A stretch of 64,000 nucleotides of DNA, from positions 186,001-250,000 of the forward strand of contig NZ_VCHQ01000024.1 in assembly GCF_005860775.1 (NCBI RefSeq). The letters are read 5' to 3'. The notes under the pieces are model-generated. The model made no database searches. It saw nothing but the letters and a program-made list of their open reading frames with translations, and was not told where the DNA came from. Numbering within the stretch: position 1 is the stretch's first letter; each line of letters opens with the position of its first letter. Of this stretch, positions 46,206 through 56,210 are shown piece after piece. The stretch is from Klebsiella indica. Lineage in GTDB: Bacteria; Pseudomonadota; Gammaproteobacteria; Enterobacterales; Enterobacteriaceae. The position numbers and the translations under genes are program-made.

Positions 46206-48098
46206 ATGTCTATCGAAATCAACGTACCGGACATCGGGGCTGATGAAGTTGAAATCACCGAGATCCTGGTCAAAGTGGGCGACAAAGTTGAAGCTGAACA
46301 GTCGCTGATCACCGTAGAAGGCGACAAGGCCTCTATGGAAGTTCCATCGCCGCAGGCGGGCGTCGTTAAAGAGATTAAAGTCTCTGTTGGCGACAAAACT
46401 GAGACGGGCGCACTTATCATGATTTTCGATTCCGCCGACGGTGCAGCTGACGCTGCGCCAGCTCCGGCAGAAGAGAAGAAAGAAGCCGCTCCGGCAGCCG
46501 CGCCTGCGGCTGCGGCTGCGGCAGCGAAAGACGTACACGTACCGGATATCGGCGGCGACGAAGTTGAAGTCACCGAGATCCTGGTGAAAGTGGGCGACAC
46601 CGTTGCGGCTGAGCAGTCGCTGATCACCGTAGAAGGCGACAAGGCCTCTATGGAAGTGCCGGCGCCGTTCGCGGGTACGGTTAAAGAGATCAAAGTCAAC
46701 GCTGGCGATAAAGTGTCTACCGGCTCTCTGATCATGGTCTTCGAAGTAGCGGGCGCTGCGCCTGCTGCTGCGCCCGCTCAGGCGGCGGCACCAGCGGCGG
46801 CTCCGGCAGCAGCGGCTGGCGCGAAAGACGTTAACGTACCGGACATCGGCGGCGACGAAGTTGAAGTCACCGAAGTGATGGTTAAAGTCGGCGATAAAGT
46901 GGAAGCTGAACAGTCGCTGATCACCGTAGAAGGCGACAAAGCCTCTATGGAAGTCCCTGCGCCGTTTGCGGGCGTGGTGAAAGAGCTGAAAGTTAACGTT
47001 GGCGACAAAGTCTCTACCGGCTCGCTGATTATGGTCTTCGAAGTGGAAGGCGCCGCCCCTGCCGCAGCGCCGGCTGCTGCTGCTCCGGCACCTGCCGCTG
47101 CACCTGCTCAGGCCGCTAAACCGGCCGCCGCGCCTGCGGCAAAAGCGGAAGGCAAATCTGAGTTTGCTGAAAACGACGCTTACGTTCACGCGACCCCGCT
47201 GATTCGCCGCCTGGCGCGCGAGTTCGGCGTTAACCTGGCGAAAGTGAAGGGCACTGGCCGTAAAGGTCGTATCCTGCGCGAAGACGTTCAGGCTTACGTG
47301 AAAGACGCTATCAAGCGCGCTGAAGCGGCTCCGGCTGCTGCGGGTGGTGGTCTGCCGGGTATGCTGCCGTGGCCGAAAGTGGACTTCAGCAAGTTTGGTG
47401 AAGTGGAAGAAGTTGAACTGGGCCGCATCCAGAAAATCTCCGGCGCCAATTTGAGCCGTAACTGGGTGATGATCCCGCACGTTACGCACTTCGACAAAAC
47501 GGATATCACCGATCTGGAAGCGTTCCGTAAGCAGCAGAATGCCGAAGCTGAGAAGCGCAAACTGGACGTGAAATTCACGCCGGTTGTCTTCATCATGAAA
47601 GCCGTTGCCGCTGCGCTTGAGCAGATGCCGCGCTTTAACAGCTCTCTGTCTGAAGACGGTCAGCGCCTGACGCTGAAGAAATACATCAACATTGGTGTCG
47701 CGGTTGATACGCCGAATGGTCTGGTTGTTCCGGTCTTTAAAGACGTGAATAAGAAGAGCGTTACCGAGCTGTCTCGCGAACTGACGACTATCTCCAAAAA
47801 AGCGCGTGATGGTAAGCTGACTGCTGGCGAAATGCAGGGCGGTTGCTTCACTATTTCCAGCATCGGCGGCCTGGGTACCACTCACTTTGCGCCGATTGTT
47901 AACGCGCCGGAAGTGGCCATCCTGGGCGTGTCTAAATCCGCGATGGAGCCGGTGTGGAATGGCAAAGAGTTTGTTCCGCGTCTGATGATGCCGATCTCTC
48001 TCTCCTTCGACCACCGCGTGATTGACGGTGCCGATGGCGCGCGCTTTATTACTATCATCAATAACATGCTGAGCGATATTCGCCGCCTGGTGATGTAA
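46206..48098 (+). CDS. aceF: pyruvate dehydrogenase E2 (dihydrolipoyl acetyltransferase)
   Basis: Core of the pyruvate dehydrogenase complex. It has 630 residues. Three tandem lipoyl domains each carry [10 protein letters not shown], with lipoyl lysines at residue 41 and near 144 and 245. They are joined by Ala/Pro-rich flexible linkers, followed by a peripheral subunit-binding domain ([18 protein letters not shown]) and the catalytic domain ending with [15 protein letters not shown]. The lipoyl repeats are nearly identical even at DNA level. A strong terminator follows. Confidence 0.99.
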   Translation: MSIEINVPDIGADEVEITEILVKVGDKVEAEQSLITVEGDKASMEVPSPQAGVVKEIKVSVGDKTETGALIMIFDSADGAADAAPAPAEEKKEAAPAAAPAAAAAAAKDVHVPDIGGDEVEVTEILVKVGDTVAAEQSLITVEGDKASMEVPAPFAGTVKEIKVNAGDKVSTGSLIMVFEVAGAAPAAAPAQAAAPAAAPAAAAGAKDVNVPDIGGDEVEVTEVMVKVGDKVEAEQSLITVEGDKASMEVPAPFAGVVKELKVNVGDKVSTGSLIMVFEVEGAAPAAAPAAAAPAPAAAPAQAAKPAAAPAAKAEGKSEFAENDAYVHATPLIRRLAREFGVNLAKVKGTGRKGRILREDVQAYVKDAIKRAEAAPAAAGGGLPGMLPWPKVDFSKFGEVEEVELGRIQKISGANLSRNWVMIPHVTHFDKTDITDLEAFRKQQNAEAEKRKLDVKFTPVVFIMKAVAAALEQMPRFNSSLSEDGQRLTLKKYINIGVAVDTPNGLVVPVFKDVNKKSVTELSRELTTISKKARDGKLTAGEMQGGCFTISSIGGLGTTHFAPIVNAPEVAILGVSKSAMEPVWNGKEFVPRLMMPISLSFDHRVIDGADGARFITIINNMLSDIRRLVM

Positions 48099-48101
48099 GC
48101 G

Positions 48102-48130
48102 AAAAAGCCGGCCTGACGGCCGGCTTTTTT
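48102..48130 (+). terminator. rho-independent terminator after aceF
   Basis: A 12-bp stem (AAAAAGCCGGCC/GGCCGGCTTTTT, loop TGAC) is followed by T residues, directly after the aceF stop. lpd therefore probably relies on partial read-through plus its own promoter, as known in E. coli. Confidence 0.93.
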
Positions 48131-48431
48131 CTGGTAATCTCTTCTGTGTTTTGAGGTTATCGGCAATAAAGGACAAAATCGTTTTTCGTTTGTTGTTTCA
48201 AAATTGTTAACAATTTTGTAAAATGCAGGCGGATAGAACGTCCCGGTGGATATGGGCGTAATTTACACAAAAAAATTCGAGTTGCTTCAAGGCGGCAAGG
48301 GAGTGAATCCCTGGAGCGTACAAGCGGTACGTGACCGGGGTGAGCGAGCGCAGCCAACGCAGAGGCGGCTTGAAGGATGAAGTGTATAACAATAGCGTCA
48401 GACCCGCCGGATACAAATTACAGAGGTCATG
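48131..48431 (+). other. aceF-lpd intergenic region
   Basis: About 300 bp carrying the lpd promoter region. The stretch 48190-48235 with the perfect palindrome AAATTGTTAACAATTT (48201-48216) is the likely core, resembling the ArcA-controlled lpd promoter region. The ERIC element lies between this and the gene. Exact -10/-35 assignment is uncertain. Confidence 0.5.
48262..48389 (+). repeat. ERIC (IRU) element in the lpd leader
   Basis: A 128-bp imperfect palindrome matching the enterobacterial repetitive intergenic consensus. The centre (CCTGGAGCGTAC, then GTACGTGACCGGGGTGAGCG) and the shoulder CGCAGCCAACGCAGAGGCGG are diagnostic, and the ends TTTACAC/GTGTATAA are inverted. It should be transcribed in the lpd 5' leader, ending 42 nt before the start codon. 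Confidence 0.92.
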
Positions 48432-49856
48432 ATGAGTACTGAAATCAAAACTCAGGTCGTGGTACTTGGGGCAGGCCCCGCAGGCTATTCTGCTGCCTTT
48501 CGTTGCGCTGATTTAGGTCTGGAAACCGTTATCGTAGAACGTTACAACACCCTTGGCGGTGTTTGCCTGAACGTCGGCTGTATCCCTTCTAAAGCACTGC
48601 TGCACGTTGCGAAAGTTATTGAAGAAGCGAAAGCGCTGGCTGAACACGGCATCGTTTTCGGCGAACCGAATACCGATATTGATAAGATCCGCACCTGGAA
48701 AGAAAAAGTCATCACTCAACTGACCGGCGGTCTGGCTGGTATGGCGAAAGGCCGTAAAGTGAAAGTGGTAAACGGTCTGGGTAAATTCACCGGGGCCAAC
48801 ACCCTGGAAGTGGAAGGCGAGAACGGCAAAACCGTGATCAACTTCGACAACGCGATTATCGCAGCCGGTTCCCGCCCGATCCAGTTGCCGTTCATTCCCC
48901 ATGAAGATCCGCGCGTCTGGGACTCCACCGACGCACTGGAACTGAAATCCGTACCGAAACGTCTGCTGGTTATGGGCGGTGGTATCATCGGTCTGGAAAT
49001 GGGTACGGTGTACCATGCGCTGGGTTCAGAGATCGACGTGGTTGAAATGTTCGACCAGGTTATCCCGGCGGCAGACAAAGACATCGTTAAGGTCTTCACT
49101 AAACGCATCGGCAAGAAATTCAACCTGATGCTGGAAACCAAAGTGACTGCCGTTGAAGCGAAAGAAGACGGTATTTACGTTTCTATGGAAGGCAAAAAAG
49201 CACCAGCAGAAGCACAGCGTTACGATGCGGTGCTGGTGGCTATCGGCCGTGTGCCGAACGGTAAAAACCTCGATGCTGGCAAGGCTGGCGTAGAAGTTGA
49301 CGACCGTGGCTTCATCCGCGTAGACAAACAGCTGCGCACTAACGTACCGCACATCTTTGCTATCGGCGATATCGTCGGTCAGCCGATGCTGGCGCACAAG
49401 GGTGTTCACGAAGGTCACGTTGCCGCTGAAGTTATCGCTGGTAAGAAACACTACTTCGATCCGAAAGTTATTCCGTCCATCGCTTACACTGAGCCAGAAG
49501 TTGCATGGGTAGGTCTGACGGAGAAAGAAGCGAAAGAGAAAGGCATCAGCTTTGAGACCGCCACCTTCCCGTGGGCTGCATCTGGCCGTGCTATCGCTTC
49601 TGACTGCGCAGACGGTATGACCAAGCTGATTTTCGACAAAGAATCTCACCGTGTTATCGGTGGTGCGATTGTCGGCACCAACGGCGGCGAGCTGCTGGGC
49701 GAAATCGGTCTGGCGATCGAGATGGGCTGTGATGCTGAAGACATCGCGCTGACTATCCACGCTCACCCGACTCTGCACGAGTCCGTTGGCCTGGCAGCCG
49801 AAGTGTTCGAAGGCAGCATCACCGACCTGCCGAACCCGAAAGCGAAGAAGAAATAA
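48432..49856 (+). CDS. lpd: dihydrolipoamide dehydrogenase (E3)
   Basis: FAD flavoprotein shared by the pyruvate and 2-oxoglutarate dehydrogenase complexes and the glycine cleavage system. It has 474 residues from the second of two tandem ATGs; AGAGG (48422-48426) is 5 nt from it but only 2 nt from the first. N-terminal FAD site VVVLGAGPAGYSAAFR, redox disulfide GGVCLNVGCIPSK and C-terminal HAHPTLHES are intact. A terminator follows. Confidence 0.98.
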   Translation: MSTEIKTQVVVLGAGPAGYSAAFRCADLGLETVIVERYNTLGGVCLNVGCIPSKALLHVAKVIEEAKALAEHGIVFGEPNTDIDKIRTWKEKVITQLTGGLAGMAKGRKVKVVNGLGKFTGANTLEVEGENGKTVINFDNAIIAAGSRPIQLPFIPHEDPRVWDSTDALELKSVPKRLLVMGGGIIGLEMGTVYHALGSEIDVVEMFDQVIPAADKDIVKVFTKRIGKKFNLMLETKVTAVEAKEDGIYVSMEGKKAPAEAQRYDAVLVAIGRVPNGKNLDAGKAGVEVDDRGFIRVDKQLRTNVPHIFAIGDIVGQPMLAHKGVHEGHVAAEVIAGKKHYFDPKVIPSIAYTEPEVAWVGLTEKEAKEKGISFETATFPWAASGRAIASDCADGMTKLIFDKESHRVIGGAIVGTNGGELLGEIGLAIEMGCDAEDIALTIHAHPTLHESVGLAAEVFEGSITDLPNPKAKKK

Positions 49857-49881
49857 GCTTTCGTTCTGGCAAAATGAACAG

Positions 49882-49904
49882 GCGGCTCGGTGAGCCGCTT
49901 TTTT
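49882..49904 (+). terminator. rho-independent terminator after lpd
   Basis: GCGGCTC (49882-49888) pairs with GAGCCGC (49892-49898), loop GGT, followed by six T (49899-49904). Confidence 0.92.
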
Positions 49905-50074
49905 AATTCCCGATGCTGAGAACGTCTCGGTGTAAATAATACGACATGCCTGTCACTGTCTGCCAAACACTCCTGATCGCATAGGACAAATATTCCGCTC
50001 ACTGACCAGAAAACCTGCAATATCCTGTCCTTAACGATTCAGCTAATTTTTAATGTTGCTTTTTTGTAAACAGA

Positions 50075-50103
50075 TTAACACCCCGCGAAAATCCTGCTAT
50101 GCT
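50075..50103 (+). promoter_or_regulatory. candidate acnB promoter
   Basis: TTAACA (50075-50080) and TATGCT (50098-50103) with a 17-bp spacer lie 101 bp upstream of acnB. Assigned from hexamer match and position. Confidence 0.6.
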
Positions 50104-50203
50104 GCCGATGCGGTATCGGGCATTTACCCTACAAACTGCTGTCTCACAGGAGCGTGAAGAGAATCGCCTGCCGCATTTTACAATGAGAGCGAGGAGAACC
50201 GTC

Positions 50204-52801
50204 GTGCTAGAAGAATACCGTAAGCACGTAGCTGAGCGTGCCGCCGAGGGGATTGTTGCCAAACCCTTAGATGCAACCCAAATGGCCGCGCTGGTAGAAC
50301 TGCTGAAAAACCCGCCTGCGGGTGAAGAAGAATTCCTGTTAGACCTGTTAATTAACCGTGTACCGCCGGGCGTCGATGAAGCCGCCTATGTTAAAGCCGG
50401 ATTCCTTGCCGCGATTGCCAAAGGCGAAGCGACTTCCCCACTGCTTACCCCGGAAAAAGCCATCGAATTGCTGGGCACCATGCAGGGTGGTTACAACATT
50501 CATCCCCTGATTGATGCGCTGGAAGACGCGAAGCTGGCGCCGATTGCCGCTAAGGCGTTGTCCCATACTCTGTTGATGTTCGATAACTTCTATGATGTTG
50601 AAGAGAAAGCCAAAGCGGGCAATGAATATGCCAGACAGGTAATGCAATCCTGGGCTGACGCGGAGTGGTTCCTGAGCCGTCCTCCACTGGCCGACAAAAT
50701 TACCGTTACCGTTTTTAAAGTCACCGGCGAAACCAACACCGATGACCTCTCGCCAGCGCCGGATGCCTGGTCGCGCCCGGATATCCCGCTGCATGCTCTG
50801 GCAATGCTGAAAAATGCCCGTGAAGGTATCGACCCGGATCAGCCCGGCGTGGTGGGGCCGATCAAACAGATCGAAGCGTTACAGCAAAAAGGCTACCCAT
50901 TAGCCTACGTGGGCGACGTTGTTGGCACCGGCTCTTCGCGTAAATCCGCCACCAACTCTGTGCTGTGGTTTATGGGAGATGACATTCCGAACGTGCCGAA
51001 CAAGCGCGGCGGCGGACTGGTGCTCGGCGGAAAAATTGCGCCGATCTTCTTTAACACCATGGAAGATGCGGGCGCGCTGCCCATTGAAGTGGACGTAAGC
51101 AACCTGAATATGGGGGATGTGATTGACGTTTACCCGTATAAGGGTGAAGTCCGCCATCACGAAACCGGTGAACTGCTGGCGAGCTTTGAACTGAAAACCG
51201 ACGTGCTGATCGACGAAGTACGCGCGGGTGGTCGTATTCCGCTGATCATCGGTCGCGGCCTGACCACCAAAGCACGTGAAGCGCTGGGACTGCCGCACAG
51301 CGATGTGTTCCGTCAGGCGAAAGACGTGGCGGAAAGCGCTCGTGGCTACTCGCTGGCGCAGAAAATGGTTGGCCGCGCCTGCGGCGTCGCCGGTATCCGT
51401 CCGGGCGCCTACTGCGAACCGAAAATGACCTCCGTAGGCTCTCAGGATACCACCGGCCCAATGACCCGTGACGAACTGAAAGACCTGGCGTGCCTGGGCT
51501 TCTCGTCCGACCTGGTGATGCAGTCTTTCTGCCACACCGCGGCCTATCCTAAACCGGTCGATGTGACCACCCATCACACGCTGCCGGATTTCATCATGAA
51601 CCGTGGCGGTGTCTCTCTGCGCCCGGGCGATGGCGTCATCCACTCCTGGCTGAACCGGATGCTGCTGCCGGATACCGTGGGTACCGGCGGCGATTCCCAT
51701 ACCCGTTTCCCGATTGGCATCTCCTTCCCGGCGGGTTCTGGCCTGGTGGCCTTTGCGGCGGCGACCGGCGTTATGCCGCTGGATATGCCCGAGTCGGTGC
51801 TGGTGCGCTTCAAAGGCAAAATGCAGCCGGGTATTACCCTGCGCGATCTGGTACACGCGATCCCGCTGTACGCGATCAAACAGGGTCTGCTGACCGTTGA
51901 GAAGAAAGGTAAGAAAAACATCTTCTCCGGCCGCATTCTGGAGATCGAAGGGCTGCCGGATCTGAAAGTCGAGCAGGCGTTTGAGCTGACCGATGCCTCT
52001 GCCGAGCGTTCCGCCGCGGGTTGTACCATCAAACTGAACAAAGAGCCGATCATCGAGTACCTGAACTCCAACATTGTTCTGCTGAAGTGGATGATCGCGG
52101 AAGGCTACGGCGATCGTCGTACTCTGGAACGTCGCGTTCAGGGGATGGAAAAGTGGCTGGCGGATCCGCAATTGCTGGAAGGCGATGCGGATGCCGAATA
52201 TGCGGCAGTGATCGATATCGATCTGGCCGATATCAAAGAACCGATCCTCTGCGCGCCGAACGATCCTGATGACGCGCGTCTGCTCTCTGATGTGCAGGGT
52301 GAGAAGATTGATGAAGTGTTTATTGGTTCCTGCATGACCAATATCGGTCACTTCCGTGCCGCCGGTAAGCTGCTGGATAGTCATAAAGGCCAGTTGCCGA
52401 CTCGTCTGTGGGTGGCTCCGCCAACCCGTATGGACGCGGCGCAGTTGACCGAAGAGGGCTACTACAGCGTCTTTGGTAAGAGCGGCGCGCGGATTGAAAT
52501 CCCCGGTTGTTCCCTGTGTATGGGTAACCAGGCGCGCGTCGCCGATGGAGCGACGGTGGTTTCGACCTCAACCCGTAACTTCCCGAACCGTCTGGGGACC
52601 GGGGCGAACGTCTATCTGGCCTCAGCAGAGCTGGCGGCGGTCGCGGCGCTGATCGGTAAACTGCCGACGCCGGAAGAGTACCAGACTTATATTGCGCAGG
52701 TGGATAAAACGGCGACAGATACCTACCGTTATCTGAACTTCGACCAGTTGGGTCAGTATACTGAGAAAGCTGACGGGGTTATTTTCCAGACCGCGGTGTA
52801 A
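50204..52801 (+). CDS. acnB: aconitate hydratase B
   Basis: Main TCA-cycle aconitase, also a 2-methylisocitrate dehydratase and, as apoprotein, an RNA-binding regulator in enteric bacteria. It has 865 residues from the GTG at 50204, preceded by GAGGAG (50191-50196) and matching the E. coli N-terminus ([16 protein letters not shown]). The open frame extends 35 codons upstream without homology. The [4Fe-4S] cysteines are in GSCMTNIGH and [16 protein letters not shown]. Confidence 0.98.
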   Translation: MLEEYRKHVAERAAEGIVAKPLDATQMAALVELLKNPPAGEEEFLLDLLINRVPPGVDEAAYVKAGFLAAIAKGEATSPLLTPEKAIELLGTMQGGYNIHPLIDALEDAKLAPIAAKALSHTLLMFDNFYDVEEKAKAGNEYARQVMQSWADAEWFLSRPPLADKITVTVFKVTGETNTDDLSPAPDAWSRPDIPLHALAMLKNAREGIDPDQPGVVGPIKQIEALQQKGYPLAYVGDVVGTGSSRKSATNSVLWFMGDDIPNVPNKRGGGLVLGGKIAPIFFNTMEDAGALPIEVDVSNLNMGDVIDVYPYKGEVRHHETGELLASFELKTDVLIDEVRAGGRIPLIIGRGLTTKAREALGLPHSDVFRQAKDVAESARGYSLAQKMVGRACGVAGIRPGAYCEPKMTSVGSQDTTGPMTRDELKDLACLGFSSDLVMQSFCHTAAYPKPVDVTTHHTLPDFIMNRGGVSLRPGDGVIHSWLNRMLLPDTVGTGGDSHTRFPIGISFPAGSGLVAFAAATGVMPLDMPESVLVRFKGKMQPGITLRDLVHAIPLYAIKQGLLTVEKKGKKNIFSGRILEIEGLPDLKVEQAFELTDASAERSAAGCTIKLNKEPIIEYLNSNIVLLKWMIAEGYGDRRTLERRVQGMEKWLADPQLLEGDADAEYAAVIDIDLADIKEPILCAPNDPDDARLLSDVQGEKIDEVFIGSCMTNIGHFRAAGKLLDSHKGQLPTRLWVAPPTRMDAAQLTEEGYYSVFGKSGARIEIPGCSLCMGNQARVADGATVVSTSTRNFPNRLGTGANVYLASAELAAVAALIGKLPTPEEYQTYIAQVDKTATDTYRYLNFDQLGQYTEKADGVIFQTAV

Positions 52802-52833
52802 CGGCTCCGACCTGCTCTGCGTAAAAACGCATC

Positions 52834-52870
52834 AATGCCCGGTGAACCTTGCGTCACCGGGCATTTTTAT
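52834..52870 (+). terminator. rho-independent terminator after acnB
   Basis: A 12-bp stem (AATGCCCGGTGA/TCACCGGGCATT) is followed by TTTATTTC, 33 nt past the acnB stop. Confidence 0.9.
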
Positions 52871-52977
52871 TTCTATTCCTTCCGCCCGTTCCGCTTTTTT
52901 TCTTCCGTTGTACTGCGATAATTACAGCACAGACGCAATGCGGTAATGGCGCATTGCCGGGAGCAGAGGAACACATT

Positions 52978-53340
52978 ATGGATTACGAATTTCTGCGCGA
53001 TATTACCGGAGTGGTAAAAGTGCGTATGTCCATGGGCCACGAGGTGGTAGGGCACTGGTTTAACGAAGAAGTGAAAGAGAACCTGGCCTTGCTTGATGAA
53101 GTGGAACAAGCGGCGCGTGCGCTAAAGGGCAGTGAGCGTTCCTGGCAACGGGCAGGGCATGAGTATACGCTCTGGATGGATGGTGAGGAGGTGATGATCC
53201 GCGCCAATCAGCTGGATTTTTCTGGCGATGAGATTGAAGAGGGGATGCGCTATTACGACGAAGAGAGCTTATCACTCTGCGGCGTGGAAGACTTTCTGCA
53301 GGTGGTGGTGGCGTATCGTCATTTCATCCAGCAAGGTTAA
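52978..53340 (+). CDS. yacL: UPF0231 family protein YacL
   Basis: Conserved protein of unknown function, 120 residues, acidic and with no membrane segment. Start at the ATG 52978, preceded by AGAGGA and matching the conserved N-terminus [15 protein letters not shown]. The open frame upstream is not conserved. It lies between the acnB terminator and the convergent speED operon. Confidence 0.94.
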   Translation: MDYEFLRDITGVVKVRMSMGHEVVGHWFNEEVKENLALLDEVEQAARALKGSERSWQRAGHEYTLWMDGEEVMIRANQLDFSGDEIEEGMRYYDEESLSLCGVEDFLQVVVAYRHFIQQG

Positions 53341-53373
53341 ATATGGCGGAGCCTCCGTGCTCCCCCGTTATGT

Positions 53374-54168
53374 TTACACGGCAGGGATATTGCGGCCGTA
53401 ATAGATCTCGCGCATCTCTTTCCACAGCAGGTCGGTAATGACCTTGCGCTCTTCTTCAGTTAAATCTTCCGGTTTGGTATGGAACATGTAGTGCTTAAGA
53501 TCGAACTCCTTAAGCAGCATTTTGGTATGGAAGATATTTTCCTGATAGACATTCACATCCACCATGTCGTACAGCGACTTCATATCCTCAGACATAAAGT
53601 TCTGAATAGAGTTAATTTCATGATCGATAAAGTGCTTCATGCCGTTGATATCACGCGTAAACCCACGCACGCGATAATCAATGGTGACGATATCGGACTC
53701 TAGCTGGTGGATCAGGTAATTCAGCGCCTTCAGCGGGGAAATCACGCCGCAGGTGGAAACTTCGATGTCGGCGCGAAAGGTGCATAGTCCGCCTTCAGGG
53801 TGGCTTTCCGGGTAGGTATGCACGCAAATATGGCTTTTATCCAGATGGGCGACGACGGCCTCGGGTAGCGGGCCCGGGTGCTCTGTTTTGTCGATAGACT
53901 GTGGGTCGACCGGTTCTTCGCTAACCAGGATAGTGACGCTGGCGCCCTGGGGTTCATAATCCTGACGAGCGATATTCAGGATATTTGCGCCGATAATGGC
54001 GCATGTCTCTGACAGAATTTCCGTCAGGCGGTTGGCATTATAGAGCTCATCAATATAGGCGATATAACCATCGCGTTCTTCTGCTGTTTTTGCGTAGCAG
54101 ATATCGTAAATACAAAAACTCAGGCTTTTTGTCAGGTTGTTAAAGCCGTGCAGTTTCAATTTTTTCAA
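53374..54168 (-). CDS. speD: S-adenosylmethionine decarboxylase proenzyme
   Basis: Pyruvoyl enzyme that supplies decarboxylated SAM for spermidine synthesis. It has 264 residues, as in E. coli. Self-cleavage is expected between Lys111 and Ser112 ([19 protein letters not shown]), turning Ser112 into the pyruvoyl group. Cys140 (VSTCGVIS) is in the active-site region. It lies 14 nt downstream of speE in a speE-speD operon. Confidence 0.98.
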   Translation of the reverse strand: MKKLKLHGFNNLTKSLSFCIYDICYAKTAEERDGYIAYIDELYNANRLTEILSETCAIIGANILNIARQDYEPQGASVTILVSEEPVDPQSIDKTEHPGPLPEAVVAHLDKSHICVHTYPESHPEGGLCTFRADIEVSTCGVISPLKALNYLIHQLESDIVTIDYRVRGFTRDINGMKHFIDHEINSIQNFMSEDMKSLYDMVDVNVYQENIFHTKMLLKEFDLKHYMFHTKPEDLTEEERKVITDLLWKEMREIYYGRNIPAV

Positions 54169-54182
54169 TTTAGATCACCCCC

Positions 54183-55046
54183 TTACTTAACGGTGGACAG
54201 CGCATCCTGCAAATATTGCGGTAACGCGAATGCCGCTGTGTGGATAGACGGATTGTAATAACGGCATTTGAGCGCAGTTTGATGGAAACGCGCCTGGATA
54301 ATTTCACTGGAAAGGTGGCGCAGGGCTTCGTTATCCGTGGCCCATGCGAAGGTCATTATGCCGCCGTAATAGGTTGGAATCGCCGCCTGATAGAAACTCA
54401 CATCGCGGAAGTAGTGGCTAAGCTTACGGTGGCTGTCAATAGCTTCGTCCTGCTGCAGGAAGCAGACGCCATTCTGGGCGACAAAAATCCCGCCAGGATT
54501 CAGGCAACGTTTACAGCCTTCATAAAATGCGGAAGTAAACAAACTCTCACCGGGGCCGATCGGGTCGGTGCAGTCGGAGATTATTACGTCGAACGTTTGC
54601 GTTGTCTGGTTAACAAAATTGACGCCATCGTCAATCACCAGCGTAAAACGCGGATCGTCATACGCCCCGGCGTTATGGGCAGGAAGGTACTGGCGACAGA
54701 AAGAAACGACGCCCGCGTCGATCTCAACCATCGTAATGGTTTCTATACTGCGATGACGAGAGACCTCGCGTAGCATGGCGCCGTCGCCGCCGCCGATGAT
54801 CAATACATGTTTTGCCTGACCGTGGGCCATCAGAGGAACATGAGTCATCATTTCATGGTAGATAAACTCATCGCGTTCAGTCGTTTGCACCACGCCGTCC
54901 AGCGCCATCACCCGGCCAAAGGCGGCGTTTTCGAAAATGATTAAGTCCTGATGCGCGGTTTTTTCATGATACAACACATTATCCACAGTGAAATACTGAC
55001 CAAAATGGTCGTGCAATGTTTCATGCCACAGCTCGTTGTCAGCCAC
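54183..55046 (-). CDS. speE: spermidine synthase (polyamine aminopropyltransferase)
   Basis: Transfers the aminopropyl group from decarboxylated SAM to putrescine. It has 287 residues from a GTG at 55046. This start is set by a strong Shine-Dalgarno AAGGAGGA (plus-strand 55054-55061) seven nt upstream and by homology from [14 protein letters not shown] onward. An ATG eight codons earlier would place this RBS inside the gene. Rossmann motif [17 protein letters not shown] and catalytic [15 protein letters not shown] are present. First gene of speED. Confidence 0.97.
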   Translation of the reverse strand: MADNELWHETLHDHFGQYFTVDNVLYHEKTAHQDLIIFENAAFGRVMALDGVVQTTERDEFIYHEMMTHVPLMAHGQAKHVLIIGGGDGAMLREVSRHRSIETITMVEIDAGVVSFCRQYLPAHNAGAYDDPRFTLVIDDGVNFVNQTTQTFDVIISDCTDPIGPGESLFTSAFYEGCKRCLNPGGIFVAQNGVCFLQQDEAIDSHRKLSHYFRDVSFYQAAIPTYYGGIMTFAWATDNEALRHLSSEIIQARFHQTALKCRYYNPSIHTAAFALPQYLQDALSTVK

Positions 55047-55717
55047 AGGTCGTTCCTCCTTTGTTAACATCCGTTACCCCCATTAAAATGAGCGCAACAT
55101 CATAGCCAACTATAGATGATGATGCACGGTGGATAAATCAGCAGGGGATACTCTGATGCCGGACAGTTAAGCCGTCGATCGGGGGATTCCGGTGAATAGC
55201 CTTGTCACGAACCGCCTTCTGGCTGTCGTCCTCGCGGTCAGGCCGATTTTCTAAGGAGGGTAACGTCTTGTGGCTACGTGGGGCCGAAGGTCATAAAAGT
55301 AAATGCTCACCGAAATAATTCAGATGGAATTAAGAGCCTATCCCGTTAGGGCTATTTTGCTTGTCATTTTGAACCTGGGCAGTGCTCAGAATCCTCACGT
55401 ACTACGTGTACGCTCCGGTTCTTCCGCGCTGGCCGCGTTCAAACTGTCTGCGCCAATAACGCCTGGTGGGATAGGATCTAAGCTTCCGGTAAGTAAACAA
55501 TATCGGGTTTTCGCCAAAACCACCGACAGGTCATCACTGTTGTGTGATTTAGCATCAAGTGGCTTCTGTAGTTGATGGATGGCTCAGACTTTGTGAGCTG
55601 CGGCCGGATGATATTTTCGGGCGGCTTGTCGGGGATGTTTCCGCGCTTATAGCGCCTGTCGGCAAGGATCAATACGCGCCTGCTCTGCTGCGTTGTCACA
55701 GGAATTATTGGCGATAA
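55047..55717. other. speE-yacC intergenic region
   Basis: The 671-bp gap is long for this locus. The left 280 bp should hold the speE promoter. MITE-like copy B occupies 55333-55479. The remainder up to yacC has a 73-codon minus-strand ORF (55478-55699) with no recognised product or ribosome-binding site, whose stop lies at the repeat boundary. No promoter was assigned. Confidence 0.5.
55333..55479 (+). repeat. 147-bp MITE-like repeat, copy B
   Basis: Inverted relative to copy A at 3937-4083 and identical at 143 of 147 positions. The ends are AGAGCCTATCCCGTTAGG and, reverse complemented, AGATCCTATCCCACCAGG. Flanked by TTA on the left and TAA overlapping the right end. It encodes no protein. 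Confidence 0.85.
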
Positions 55718-56065
55718 TTATTTTACGTAAGCCAGCAAGCTCAGTGAATCACGCGCCAGCGCTTTGCATTTTTTACTGGTGGGGATTTTTATTCCGCGGA
55801 GGTCCCGGTAGCTGTCTTCGCCCAATGCTTTCATGTTGAAGCTATCATAATTGTTTAAATCCCACTGATTCTGCTGAGCGAAGAAGATCAGCGCCCGGCG
55901 GATTTGCGTGTTAGGCAGATTTTGATAACCGCAGTCGTTCTTCAGAAAGACAAATACTGCCGTTAAATCAGCCATATCTTCCGCTTCGGACTCGCTTAAT
56001 GCATAGCTATTGGCGGAAAGAGTAAGCAGGCTGCCAAGCACTATTGTTCTGAAAAGCGTCTTCAT
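55718..56065 (-). CDS. yacC: PulS/OutS-family protein YacC
   Basis: Small secreted protein of 115 residues, with a signal peptide (MKTLFRTIVLGSLLTLSANS, cleavage probably after NSYA) and two conserved cysteines (NDCGYQN; SKKCKAL) that may form a disulfide. Start at 56065 chosen from conservation; in-frame ATGs lie 4 and 13 codons upstream. The family resembles type II secretion pilotins, but no secretin gene is nearby. Divergent from cueO. Confidence 0.92.
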   Translation of the reverse strand: MKTLFRTIVLGSLLTLSANSYALSESEAEDMADLTAVFVFLKNDCGYQNLPNTQIRRALIFFAQQNQWDLNNYDSFNMKALGEDSYRDLRGIKIPTSKKCKALARDSLSLLAYVK

Positions 56066-56145
56066 TTTTTCTACCATTGGATCACGGACAAATAACGTTA
56101 GCATACTTCTTTATAGTACGCTGAGCTTTATTCTTACTCTTCTGC

Positions 56146-56176
56146 TTGACCTTCCAGCAACGGGAAGGTTTAAGCT
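56146..56176 (+). promoter_or_regulatory. CueR-type copper-responsive promoter of cueO
   Basis: TTGACC (56146-56151) and TAAGCT (56171-56176) are 19 bp apart, the long spacer typical of MerR-family promoters. The perfect palindrome ACCTTCC-N7-GGAAGGT (56149-56169) fills the spacer, matching the CueR operator known at E. coli copA and cueO. Copper-bound CueR should activate from here. Confidence 0.92.
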
Positions 56177-56210
56177 TAAACATTCATCAGCAGAATGAAA
56201 GGATGTGAGA

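Larger units (their letters stand above)
49857..50203 (+). other. lpd-acnB intergenic region
   Basis: The 347-bp gap holds the lpd terminator, the acnB promoter and leader. No coding sequence is seen, although E. coli K-12 carries yacH at this position. Confidence 0.6.

Noticed and set aside
46068-48176. 702-codon open frame antisense to aceF
   Set aside because: Arises from the Ala/Pro-rich, G+C-biased lipoyl repeats. The translation is Arg/His-rich low complexity.
50900-52384. 494-codon open frame antisense to acnB
   Set aside because: A long antisense frame is expected in G+C-rich, highly biased genes. No independent signal supports it.
54979-54987. Consensus DnaA box TTATCCACA
   Set aside because: A single 9-mer inside the speE coding sequence, with no cluster or AT-rich unwinding region. 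Best explained by codon content.
55478-55699. 73-codon minus-strand ORF between speE and yacC
   Set aside because: GTG start without a Shine-Dalgarno, no recognisable domain, and the stop falls at the repeat boundary. Possibly a remnant, but not supportable as a gene.
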